From the NCBI GenBank assembly GCA_947453585.1, contig CANGHQ010000010.1, positions 1-14,640 on the forward strand: a stretch of DNA of 14,640 nucleotides, given 5' to 3'. Positions 1 to 6,045 of this stretch are shown piece after piece. Within the stretch, counting starts at the first letter, position 1. Every line of letters starts with the position of its first letter. The stretch is from Burkholderiales bacterium. GTDB taxonomy: Bacteria; Pseudomonadota; Gammaproteobacteria; Burkholderiales; Burkholderiaceae_C. Under the pieces are notes generated by a model that had not been told where the DNA came from, made no database searches, and worked only from the letters and a program-made list of their open reading frames with translations. The translations under genes were made by a program, and so were the position numbers.

Positions 1-312
1 CCATTCCAGGCGAGGGTGCCCGGCGCTGGCGGGCACTTGCACCGAAAACGACATGTCCGAGGGCGCCGTAATCACGCCCAACTCGGCAAACAGAGCGATC
101 AGCTGCGGGTAGGTGCGCTCGTTAAATACCAAAAAGCCGGTGTCCACGCCATGGGTGCGCGGCCCCTGCGGCGTATCCAGCGTGACGTCCACCGTGTGCG
201 TGTGGCCGCCAAAGTAGCTCCCCGCCTCCAGTAGCGTGATTTGGGCGTGCGGCTGCAGGCGGTGCGCAGCGGCCAAACCGGCAATTCCGGAGCCGACAAT
301 TGCGATTTTCAT
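1..312 (-). CDS. FAD-dependent oxidoreductase, COG2907 type (partial, N-terminal 104 residues)
   Basis: The gene starts at the ATG complementary to 310-312 and leaves the window at base 1, so only the first 104 residues are visible. They open with a beta strand and the dinucleotide-binding motif GSGIAG (residues 7-12), followed by an acidic residue, E29, at the end of the second strand, which is where FAD ribose is usually bound. The next segment, with GGHTHTVD and GVDTGFLVFN, is typical of the NAD/FAD-binding proteins of COG2907. In many proteobacteria this family lies beside a DUF1365 protein and a cyclopropane-fatty-acyl-phospholipid synthase-like enzyme, and the group is linked to lipid modification and singlet-oxygen response. 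Those partners would lie to the left of the window. The substrate is unknown. Family assignment is fairly sure; the biological role is inference. Confidence 0.85.
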   Translation of the reverse strand, partial: MKIAIVGSGIAGLAAAHRLQPHAQITLLEAGSYFGGHTHTVDVTLDTPQGPRTHGVDTGFLVFNERTYPQLIALFAELGVITAPSDMSFSVQVPASAGHPRLEW

Positions 313-478
313 AAGAGGCTTGACATAATCAGGTAACTATACGGTAATTTCGCGACCGAGCGGTATTTTTTCGTAATTCCCGGTTTAAGCTGGATCAAGC
401 CGAGCCGCTTTAGCAACCCCACGCCGCGTACGCTGACACACCGACGGCCTAAAATTAGCCACCTTTTGAAAGACCGAC
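313..478. promoter_or_regulatory. Divergent intergenic region between flavoprotein and diiron-protein genes
   Basis: This 166-base AT-richer spacer separates two divergent genes and must hold both promoters. At 385-398 the sequence TTAAGCTGGATCAA matches the FNR-type consensus TTGAT-N4-ATCAA at 8 of 10 positions. Read on the minus strand, the same spot gives TGATCC (397-392), then 18 bases, then CGAAA (373-369), which resembles the -35/-10 spacing of group ECF11 (RpoE/ChrR) promoters. On the plus strand TAAAAT at 450-455 could be a -10 element for the diiron gene, and TTGACA at 320-325 with GGTAAT 17 bases later is a further but distant candidate. On the minus strand TATAGT (343-338) could be a -10 for the flavoprotein gene. 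None is decisive. Confidence 0.4.
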
Positions 479-1354
479 ATGCTTTATCCCGAACTCTTCC
501 GACAGCTCGAAGCCGTGCGCTGGGACATGGAGCGCGACATTCCCTGGGACAGCTTTGACGCAGCAGAGCTCACCGACGAGCAAGCCACCACCATCAAGAT
601 GAACGCGATCACTGAATGGTCGGCGCTGCCGGCTACCGAGATGTTTTTGCGGGACAACCAGGGCGACAGCGACTTTTCGGCCTTTATGTCCATCTGGTTT
701 TTTGAAGAGCAAAAACACGCGCTGGTGCTAATGGAATACCTGCGCCGCTTTCGCCCCGAGCTGGTGCCCACCGAGGCCGAGCTTCACAACGTGCGTTTCG
801 AGTTTGACCCGGCGCCTGCGCTGGAGACGCTGATGCTGCACTTTTGCGGCGAAATCCGCCTCAACCACTGGTACCGCCGCGCCAGCGAGTGGCATACCGA
901 GCCGGTGATCAAAGCCATTTACACCCGCCTGAGCCAGGACGAGGCGCGCCACGGCGGTGCCTATCTAAAGTACATGAAGCGCGCCATCCAGAACACGGGC
1001 TTGGAGGCCAAAGGCGCGTTTGCCAAGGTCGGCGTGCTCATGGCCAGCGCCCGGCGCACCGCGCAGGCCCTGCACCCCACCAACCTGCACGTGAGCAAGG
1101 CCTTGTTCCCCAACGACACCATCCAAAGCCGCCTGCCCAACCCGCAGTGGCTGGAGCACTGGCTGGACCAGCAAATCAAGTTTGACGACGTGTGGGAAAC
1201 CAAAGTGGTCGAGCGCATCTTGCACAACATGAGCCTGCTGCTGGAACGCAGTTTTGCCACCGTGCAAGAGCTCAACAAATACCGCAAGGAAATCGCCCGC
1301 GACTTGGCCGCCTCGCTGGCGAGCGCGCCCGCTGCAGCCGCTTCGCAGGCATGA
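479..1354 (+). CDS. Diiron ferritin-like protein, acyl-ACP-desaturase-like
   Basis: This 291-residue, largely helical protein carries the ligand pattern of a carboxylate-bridged diiron site: a first-helix glutamate (E46 or E54), E77-x2-H80 in FFEEQKH, E125 in FCGEIRLNHW, and E155-x2-H158 in QDEARH. The two ExxH motifs about 78 residues apart, with an extra glutamate between, fit the ferritin-like superfamily and in particular the soluble acyl-ACP desaturase branch (EENRH and DEKRH in plant enzymes). Whether it desaturates fatty acyl chains, oxidises another substrate or stores iron cannot be told from sequence. It has no signal peptide or membrane segment, so it is cytoplasmic. The C-terminus is an alanine-rich tail (about 277-291). 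The start is preceded by TGAAAGA (467-473), a weak ribosome site. Its TGA overlaps the next gene's ATG as ATGA, implying translational coupling to a lipopolysaccharide heptose gene. Confidence 0.8.
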   Translation: MLYPELFRQLEAVRWDMERDIPWDSFDAAELTDEQATTIKMNAITEWSALPATEMFLRDNQGDSDFSAFMSIWFFEEQKHALVLMEYLRRFRPELVPTEAELHNVRFEFDPAPALETLMLHFCGEIRLNHWYRRASEWHTEPVIKAIYTRLSQDEARHGGAYLKYMKRAIQNTGLEAKGAFAKVGVLMASARRTAQALHPTNLHVSKALFPNDTIQSRLPNPQWLEHWLDQQIKFDDVWETKVVERILHNMSLLLERSFATVQELNKYRKEIARDLAASLASAPAAAASQA

Positions 1355-1854
1355 GCGTGAGCTACCCGCCCCCGGCCTTGCTGGACAAGATCTGCCCGCG
1401 TGTGGATTTGGCCTCCGCGCTGGCGCAGTTGCCCCGGCCTTGGGTGTTTACCAACGGCGTGTTTGACGTGCTGCACCGCGGCCACGTGCTGTACCTGGCG
1501 CAGGCCCGCGCCTTGGGTGGCAGCCTGATCGTGGCGCTCAACACCGACGCCTCAGTGCGCCGCCTGGGCAAGGGCGACGACCGGCCGCTCAACGTGCAGG
1601 ACGACCGCGCCGTGGTCATGGCAGGCCAGCAAGCGGCAAGCCTGGTGACCTGGTTTGACGAAGACACGCCTGAGGCGCTGATTGCCGAAATCCGCCCCGA
1701 CATCTTGGTCAAGGGCGGCGACTACGACATGGCCGTCTTGCCCGAGACCGCGCTGGTGCAATCCTGGGGCGGCAAGGCGCTGGCGCTGCCCTTTGTGTCG
1801 GGTTATTCAACCACCGCCTTGCTGAAAAAAATCCGGGCCCAAAACCCAACCTAG
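1351..1854 (+). CDS. rfaE2: D-glycero-beta-D-manno-heptose 1-phosphate adenylyltransferase
   Basis: This 167-residue protein matches the stand-alone C-terminal (adenylyltransferase) domain of HldE. The enzyme transfers AMP from ATP to heptose 1-phosphate, giving ADP-D,D-heptose for the lipopolysaccharide inner core. Visible motifs are TNGVFD (34-39), the nucleotidyltransferase HxGH site HRGH (42-45), LNTDASVRRL (63-72), DDRAVV (84-89), FDEDTP (102-107), KGGDY (121-125) and the C-terminal SGYSTTALLKKI. The start at 1351 is chosen because the ATG overlaps the upstream TGA and gives the family's normal N-terminus; an in-frame ATG at 1192 would add an unrelated stretch read from the diiron gene. 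The kinase partner (rfaE1/hldA) is not in the window, so the heptose pathway is split here. Family assignment is secure. Confidence 0.93.
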   Translation: MSVSYPPPALLDKICPRVDLASALAQLPRPWVFTNGVFDVLHRGHVLYLAQARALGGSLIVALNTDASVRRLGKGDDRPLNVQDDRAVVMAGQQAASLVTWFDEDTPEALIAEIRPDILVKGGDYDMAVLPETALVQSWGGKALALPFVSGYSTTALLKKIRAQNPT

Positions 1855-1876
1855 TCGCCCTATGGGTCATCGGGCT

Positions 1877-1890
1877 TTGACATAGGTCAA
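1877..1890. promoter_or_regulatory. FNR/CRP-family-like operator
   Basis: TTGACATAGGTCAA is a perfect inverted repeat TTGAC-N4-GTCAA, the half-site pattern recognised by FNR/DNR-type regulators (consensus TTGAT-N4-ATCAA). Its centre (1883.5) lies about 42 bases upstream of the start site predicted from the -10-like TAGAAT at 1914-1919, the usual position of a class II activator. The first six bases also match the sigma-70 -35 consensus TTGACA, but no good -10 lies 17 bases beyond it. Which regulator binds is inference. Confidence 0.55.
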
Positions 1891-1894
1891 GCTG

Positions 1895-1913
1895 AATGCG
1901 AATCCTTCTCGTT
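1895..1913. promoter_or_regulatory. Fur-box-like element
   Basis: AATGCGAATCCTTCTCGTT is a 19-base interrupted palindrome whose arms agree at 6 of 9 positions and which resembles the Fur consensus (inverted GATAAT-type repeats, often AATGCGAAT... in betaproteobacteria). It sits between the FNR-like site and the -10-like TAGAAT (1914-1919), where a bound repressor would block RNA polymerase. It lies directly ahead of an iron-uptake pair, which supports the assignment. The match is moderate. Confidence 0.5.
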
Positions 1914-1919
1914 TAGAAT
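1914..1919 (+). promoter_or_regulatory. Putative -10 element of the cupredoxin-FTR1 operon
   Basis: TAGAAT matches TATAAT at 5 of 6 positions. No good -35 hexamer lies 16-18 bases upstream, as expected for an activator-dependent promoter. Transcription would begin near 1926 and leave a leader of about 40 bases before the ATG at 1967. Confidence 0.45.
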
Positions 1920-1966
1920 CGCATCACCTTAACGATGTGTGGCTTGCGCGTTCAAGCCCCTGCGCC

Positions 1967-2317
1967 ATGAAAACCTCCTCTGTTTGCGCCAAGCTGATGC
2001 CACTGGCCTTTGTTCTTTGGGGCGCTTTTGCGGCCAATGCTGCGGTCGCCGCCGATTTCGAGCTGGCGCTGACGATCAAAGACCACCGCTTTGAACCCAC
2101 CGAGCCGGTGGTGCCCGCCAACCAGCGCGTGCGCCTGACGGTGCACAACCAGGACAGCACGCCCGAGGAGTTCGAGAGCAAGGCCCTGGGCCGCGAAAAA
2201 ATCATTCCCGGCAAGGCGAAGGCGGTGATTTTTGTGGGTCCGCTCAAGCCCGGGCGCTATCCCTTCTTCGGCGAATTCAACGAAGCCACCGCCCAGGGCG
2301 TGCTGGTGGTTCAGTAA
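1967..2317 (+). CDS. Periplasmic cupredoxin-like protein of an FTR1 iron-uptake system
   Basis: This 116-residue protein has a signal peptide (charged MK start, hydrophobic core about 10-22, cleavage likely after the AVAA ending at 29) and a single beta-rich domain resembling the cupredoxin_1 family seen in FtrB and in the N-terminal part of EfeO. Typical segments are EPTEPVVPANQRVRLTV, STPEEFES, REKIIPGK and GRYPFFGEF. The mature part has no cysteine, so a normal type 1 copper centre is absent; acidic residues in PEEFES may help bind iron instead. The family is thought to deliver or oxidise ferrous iron for the permease encoded next. The ATG at 1967 is preferred over the in-frame GTG at 1937 because it gives a clean signal peptide. 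The gene lies 17 bases before the permease gene, so they form one operon. FtrB-like is the closest description, but the name is not certain. Confidence 0.83.
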   Translation: MKTSSVCAKLMPLAFVLWGAFAANAAVAADFELALTIKDHRFEPTEPVVPANQRVRLTVHNQDSTPEEFESKALGREKIIPGKAKAVIFVGPLKPGRYPFFGEFNEATAQGVLVVQ

Positions 2318-2334
2318 ATACAGGGGACTTCTGC

Positions 2335-3156
2335 ATGTTTGCCACCAGCCTGATCGTGTTCCGGGAAACCCTGGAAGCTGCCTTGTTCATCGGCATCATT
2401 GCCGCCGCCACGCGGGGCGTGGCGCGGCGTAGCACCTGGATTGCCGCGGGCGTGCTGGCCGGCGTGCTGGGCGCGCTGGCGCTGGCCGCGGGCATGGAGC
2501 GCATCAGCGCCTGGGCCGATGGCGTGGGCCAGGACTTGCTCAACGTAGGCATCTTGACGGTAGCGCTGGCGATGCTGGCCTGGCATTGCGTCTGGGTGTC
2601 TGTCCATGGGCGCGAAATGGCGCTGGCCGCACGCCAGATTGGCCAGTCTGCCGCGCAGGCCGACGGTGCACTGTGGGCGCTGGCCGTGGCGGTGGCGCTC
2701 ACCGTGCTGCGCGAAGGAGCCGAAACCGTGCTGTTTGTCAGCGGTTTGCTCTCGGGCGAATCCACCGGTCTGGGGGCCCTGATGGGCGCGGTGCTGAGCG
2801 GCTTGGCCGCGGGCGTGCTGGTGGGGCTGGTGATGTACTTGGGGCTGGCGCGGGTGCAGGCGCGCCATTTGTTTTCGGTGACCAACACCTTGGTGCTGCT
2901 GCTGGCGGGCAGCCTGGCCAGCCAACTGGCCAAGGCGCTGGTGCAAGCCGGATTGCTGGACTGGGGCAGCCAGCCGGTGTGGGACGGATCAAGCCTGCTG
3001 GCCAACGACTCGGCGCTGGGCACCTTTTTGCACGCGCTGATGGGCTACGACGCCAGCCCCAGCGCCTTGCAGTTGGGTTTTTATGCTGGCGCCATTGCGC
3101 TGGTGATGCTGGCCACCCGCAGCGTGCAGCGCCGCGCGGCGCTGGTTCCTCGCTAA
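2335..3156 (+). CDS. FTR1-family high-affinity iron permease
   Basis: This 273-residue integral membrane protein has about seven hydrophobic segments and the two REXXE motifs that mark FTR1/EfeU/FtrC permeases: RETLE at 10-14 in the first helix and REGAE at 126-130 in the fourth. These glutamates line the iron path across the inner membrane. The size is close to the bacterial family norm. A good ribosome site, AGGGGA (2322-2327), lies 7 bases before the ATG. The gene follows the cupredoxin-like gene by 17 bases. The other known parts of bacterial FTR systems (P19/FtrA, a ferredoxin-type FtrD, or EfeB peroxidase) are absent here, because the next gene lies on the opposite strand only 18 bases away. 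Regulation by Fur and an FNR-type activator is suggested by the upstream sites. Confidence 0.92.
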   Translation: MFATSLIVFRETLEAALFIGIIAAATRGVARRSTWIAAGVLAGVLGALALAAGMERISAWADGVGQDLLNVGILTVALAMLAWHCVWVSVHGREMALAARQIGQSAAQADGALWALAVAVALTVLREGAETVLFVSGLLSGESTGLGALMGAVLSGLAAGVLVGLVMYLGLARVQARHLFSVTNTLVLLLAGSLASQLAKALVQAGLLDWGSQPVWDGSSLLANDSALGTFLHALMGYDASPSALQLGFYAGAIALVMLATRSVQRRAALVPR

Positions 3157-3174
3157 AAGCGTCGTTCCCGGCTC

Positions 3175-4794
3175 TCAGGCCAAGGCGAAACTTTCCGCCC
3201 GGGCTTGCGCCCAGTGGCGGCGGTACAGCAGGGGCAAGTCGTCCAGGCTCTCGCCCAGCAAGCTGCCCACCGGAAGCTCGTTCAACAGCGCCTGCGCCAG
3301 ACTGGCCACCGTGTGGTCGCCGGTGCGGCGCACGATGTGGTGCGCGGTGATCTGGTTGGGGTGTTGCACCCCGGCGGCCTGCACCAGCTCTTGCAGCGCA
3401 TGCAGGGTTTGCTGGTGGAAGTGGTAGACACGCTCGGCCTTGTCGGGAACCACCAGCGCTTGCTGGCGCAGCGGGTCTTGCGTGGCCACGCCGGTGGGGC
3501 AGTGGCCGGTGTGGCAGGTTTGTGCTTGCAGGCAGCCCAGCGCAAACATGAAGCCGCGCGCGCTATTGCACCAGTCCGCGCCCAGCGCCATCAGGCGCGC
3601 CACGTCAAAGGCGTTGATCACCTTGCCCGCGCAGCCAATTTTGATGCGGTCGCGCAAGCCCGCGCCGCGCAAGGTGTTGTGCACCAGCATCAGGCCTTCT
3701 TGCAGCGGTGTGCCCACGTGGTCGATAAATTCCAGCGGCGCCGCACCGGTGCCGCCCTCGGTGCCATCCACCACAATGAAGTCGGGCGTGATGCCGGTCT
3801 GCACCATGGCCTTGACCATGGAAAACCATTCCCAGGGGTGGCCGATGCACAGCTTGAAGCCGGTGGGCTTGCCGCCCGAGAGTTCGCGCAGGCGGGCAAT
3901 GAAATGCATCATTTCCACCGGCGTGCCAAAGGCGCTGTGGGCGGCGGGCGACACACAATCCACGCCCATGGGCACACCGCGCGCTTGCGCGATTTCGGCC
4001 GTCACCTTGGGGCCGGGCAATACGCCACCGTGGCCGGGCTTGGCGCCCTGGCTGAGCTTGATCTCGATGAGCTTGACCTGCGGGTCGCGCGCGTTGGCCT
4101 TGAACTTTTCGGCGCTGAAGGTGCCGTCGTCGTTGCGGCAGCCAAAGTAGCCCGAGGCCACTTCCCAGATCAGGTCGCCACCGTGCTTGCGGTGGTGTGT
4201 AGATATCGAGCCTTCGCCCGTGTCATGGGCAAAGCCGCCACGCTTGGCGCCGGCGTTGAGCGCCTGGATGGCGTTGGCGCTCAGGGCCCCAAAGCTCATG
4301 GCCGAAATATTGAACACGCTGGCGCTGTAAGGCTGCGCGGTGTCGGGCCCGATGGTGATGCGAAAGTCGTGGCTGGCAACCGTGCTGGGTGCCACCGAAT
4401 GCGTCATCCACTCGTGGCCCTTGGCGTAGGCGTCGCGCTGCGAGCCAAAAGGGTGTTTGTCCGAGTCGCCCTTGGCGCGCTGGTAGACGAGCGAGCGCTG
4501 CGCCCGCGAAAAAGGTGCGGCCTCGTTGTCGCTCTCAATAAAGTACTGGCGAATCTCGGGGCGGATGAATTCGAGCATGAAGCGCAAGTGCCCAATGACG
4601 GGGTAGTTGCGCAAAATCGAGCGCTTTGACTGCAGCAAGTCGTGCACGCCCACACCGCCCAAGTAGCCAAAAACCAGCACTGGCACCAAGTGGCCGCCAT
4701 CGGCCCACAGCACCGCGCTGAACAAAAATCCCAGCACGATCAGCGTAAACGCCAGGTAGCGCATGGGGTACACAAAATGCAGCAGCTTCAACAT
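3175..4794 (-). CDS. Membrane-anchored FMN-binding glutamate-synthase-like protein
   Basis: This 539-residue protein begins with two hydrophobic segments (about 13-30 and 36-50), then carries the FMN/iron-sulphur domain of the glutamate synthase large subunit (COG0069). Motifs seen are SAMSFGALS (164-172), GEGSIS (193-198), KPGHGG (252-257), DGTEGGTGAAP (343-353) and the cysteine cluster C421-x5-C427-x4-C432 followed by PTGVATQ, which would hold a 3Fe-4S centre. The amidotransferase domain and the C-terminal GXGXG domain of true glutamate synthase are missing, so it does not make glutamate from glutamine by itself; the reaction is unknown. The start at 4794 is chosen because AGAGGAA (4807-4801) lies 6 bases before it; an in-frame ATG at 4827 would overlap the previous gene. 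It follows the LysE-type exporter by 16 bases and is the last gene of the minus-strand run. Confidence 0.88.
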   Translation of the reverse strand: MLKLLHFVYPMRYLAFTLIVLGFLFSAVLWADGGHLVPVLVFGYLGGVGVHDLLQSKRSILRNYPVIGHLRFMLEFIRPEIRQYFIESDNEAAPFSRAQRSLVYQRAKGDSDKHPFGSQRDAYAKGHEWMTHSVAPSTVASHDFRITIGPDTAQPYSASVFNISAMSFGALSANAIQALNAGAKRGGFAHDTGEGSISTHHRKHGGDLIWEVASGYFGCRNDDGTFSAEKFKANARDPQVKLIEIKLSQGAKPGHGGVLPGPKVTAEIAQARGVPMGVDCVSPAAHSAFGTPVEMMHFIARLRELSGGKPTGFKLCIGHPWEWFSMVKAMVQTGITPDFIVVDGTEGGTGAAPLEFIDHVGTPLQEGLMLVHNTLRGAGLRDRIKIGCAGKVINAFDVARLMALGADWCNSARGFMFALGCLQAQTCHTGHCPTGVATQDPLRQQALVVPDKAERVYHFHQQTLHALQELVQAAGVQHPNQITAHHIVRRTGDHTVASLAQALLNELPVGSLLGESLDDLPLLYRRHWAQARAESFALA

Positions 4795-4810
4795 GGTTTG
4801 TTCCTCTTTG

Positions 4811-5437
4811 TTATACGGGGCTGGCACTCGCCGCCCCGCTGAACCATACCATTGCCGCCAGCGCCAGCATGGTCAGGGCGATCAGGCCGTCGAGCACGCG
4901 CCAGGCCAGGGGCCGGGCAAACAGGGGCTGCAACAAGCGCGCGCCAAAGCCCAAGGCAGCGAACCACACGCCGCTGGCCAGGGCTGCGCCGGTGCCAAAC
5001 AGCCAGCGCCCCGCTTCACCGCGCTGGTTGGCCACCGAGCCCAGCAGCACTACGGTGTCCAGATAAACATGCGGATTGAGAAAGGTAAACGCAAAGCAGC
5101 TCGCCAGCGCCGCGCCAAGCGACAGGCCGGGCGTGTCTGCCACCTGCAAAGCACCGGCGCCTGCGGCCCGGCGCGCGGCCAGCAAGCCGTAGGCCAGCAG
5201 AAACAGTGCGCCGCCGATGCGGGTGATTTCCATGAACACCGGGCTGCCGCGCACCAGCGCACCGGCGCCGGCAATGCCCGCCACGATCAGCAATGCGTCT
5301 GACGCGGCGCAAAACAGCACCAGCGGCAGCACATGCTGGCGCAAGATGCCTTGGCGCAGCACAAAGGCGTTTTGCGAGCCGATGGCCACGATCAGCGCCA
5401 GGCTGGTGGCAAAGCCGGTCCAGAAGTCGGCGTTCAT
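4811..5437 (-). CDS. argO: LysE/ArgO-family amino-acid exporter
   Basis: This 208-residue membrane protein has six hydrophobic segments and the LysE-superfamily signatures GSQNAFVLRQG (20-30) near the first helix and FLNPHVYLDT, which contains the conserved NPH-type aspartate turn, in the middle. ArgO and LysE export arginine or lysine across the inner membrane. The specific substrate is not readable from the sequence, so the symbol is by family resemblance only. The ATG (5437-5435) overlaps the TGA of the upstream pncC gene as ATGA, so translation is probably coupled. No LysR-type ArgP regulator gene is next to it, unlike in some genomes. A 15-base palindrome sits just upstream of its start. 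Confidence 0.87.
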   Translation of the reverse strand: MNADFWTGFATSLALIVAIGSQNAFVLRQGILRQHVLPLVLFCAASDALLIVAGIAGAGALVRGSPVFMEITRIGGALFLLAYGLLAARRAAGAGALQVADTPGLSLGAALASCFAFTFLNPHVYLDTVVLLGSVANQRGEAGRWLFGTGAALASGVWFAALGFGARLLQPLFARPLAWRVLDGLIALTMLALAAMVWFSGAASASPV

Positions 5438-6045
5438 GCCGCCGTGGAACCCGCCTTAGGCGGGGGCAGCAATTCCAGCAGGCGGCGCAGGCTGTGGTGC
5501 AAGGTGGCCTGGCGCACGGCGGCGCGGTCGCCCTCGAAGTGCATCACTTCACTTTGCAACGCCGGGGCTTGCGCGGGTGCGCTTACTCCGCCTGCAAGGT
5601 CTGCGCCCGCATCTGGTGCTGACGCGCCAGACGTTTGCGCTGGCAAAGCCCAGGCAAACCACACCGTCCCCACCGGCTTGTCCGCGCTGCCGCCGCCCGG
5701 TCCGGCCACGCCAGTAACGGCCAGCGCCACCTGCGCGTGGGCGTGCTGCAAAGCGCCCTGGGCCATGGCACGCGCTACCAGTTCGCTGACCGCGCCGTGC
5801 TGCGAAATCAGCGCTGCGTCTATGCCCAGCATTTGCGCCTTGGCGGCGTTGGAATAGGTAACAAAGCCGCGCTCAAACCAGGTGCTCGAACCCGCCAGAT
5901 CGGTGCAGGCGGCGGCAATCAGGCCGCCGGTGCAGCTCTCGGCGGTGGCCAGCATCCAGCCGCGCGCGAGCAGTTGCGCGGCCAGCGTTTCCACCATGCG
6001 CGCGGTTTCGGCTTCTGCGGGAGTGGTCACTGCGTCCACCTTCAC
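5434..6045 (-). CDS. pncC: Nicotinamide-nucleotide amidohydrolase PncC (CinA C-terminal family)
   Basis: This 203-residue protein is a stand-alone CinA C-terminal domain. In characterised members the domain hydrolyses nicotinamide mononucleotide to nicotinic acid mononucleotide, recycling the by-product of NAD-dependent DNA ligase. Hallmarks are AESCTGG (35-41, with the catalytic-type serine S37), GFVTYSNAAKAQMLG (60-74) and VTGVAGPGGG (110-119), then KPVGTVWFAW. Between the strands near 136 and 164 lies an Ala/Pro/Ser-rich insertion of about 28 residues that makes it longer than the usual 160-170 residues. The GTG at 6045-6043 is taken as the start because it forms a GTGA overlap with the stop of pgpA and gives the normal N-terminal spacing; longer in-frame versions would read through pgpA. 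The MoCF-like N-terminal domain of full CinA is absent. Confidence 0.88.
   Translation of the reverse strand: MKVDAVTTPAEAETARMVETLAAQLLARGWMLATAESCTGGLIAAACTDLAGSSTWFERGFVTYSNAAKAQMLGIDAALISQHGAVSELVARAMAQGALQHAHAQVALAVTGVAGPGGGSADKPVGTVWFAWALPAQTSGASAPDAGADLAGGVSAPAQAPALQSEVMHFEGDRAAVRQATLHHSLRRLLELLPPPKAGSTAA
5450..5464. repeat. 15-base palindrome ahead of argO start
   Basis: CCCGCCTTAGGCGGG is a perfect inverted repeat with 7-base arms. In the minus-strand transcript it would fold into a GC-rich hairpin with a 3-base loop, ending 12 bases before the argO ATG, within the last codons of pncC. It is not followed by a U tract, so it is not a normal terminator. It could affect translation coupling or RNA stability, or simply reflect the codons for Pro-Pro-Lys-Ala-Gly. 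Confidence 0.45.

Noticed and set aside
1877..1905. Standard sigma-70 promoter using TTGACA at 1877-1882 as the -35
   Set aside because: The hexamer 17 bases downstream (GAATCC region) is a poor -10. The operator reading with TAGAAT at 1914-1919 explains the palindrome and the spacing better, although the two are not exclusive.
3128..3143. 16-base perfect palindrome AGCGCCGCGCGGCGCT near the end of the FTR1 gene, considered as a terminator
   Set aside because: It lies inside the coding sequence, is pure GC/alternating bases likely in this composition, and has no following U tract on either strand.
3205..4629. Long open frame (474 codons) on the plus strand
   Set aside because: It lies fully antisense to the FMN glutamate-synthase-like gene. 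The product is rich in His, Gln, Ala and Arg with no recognisable domain, as expected for the mirror frame of a high-GC gene.
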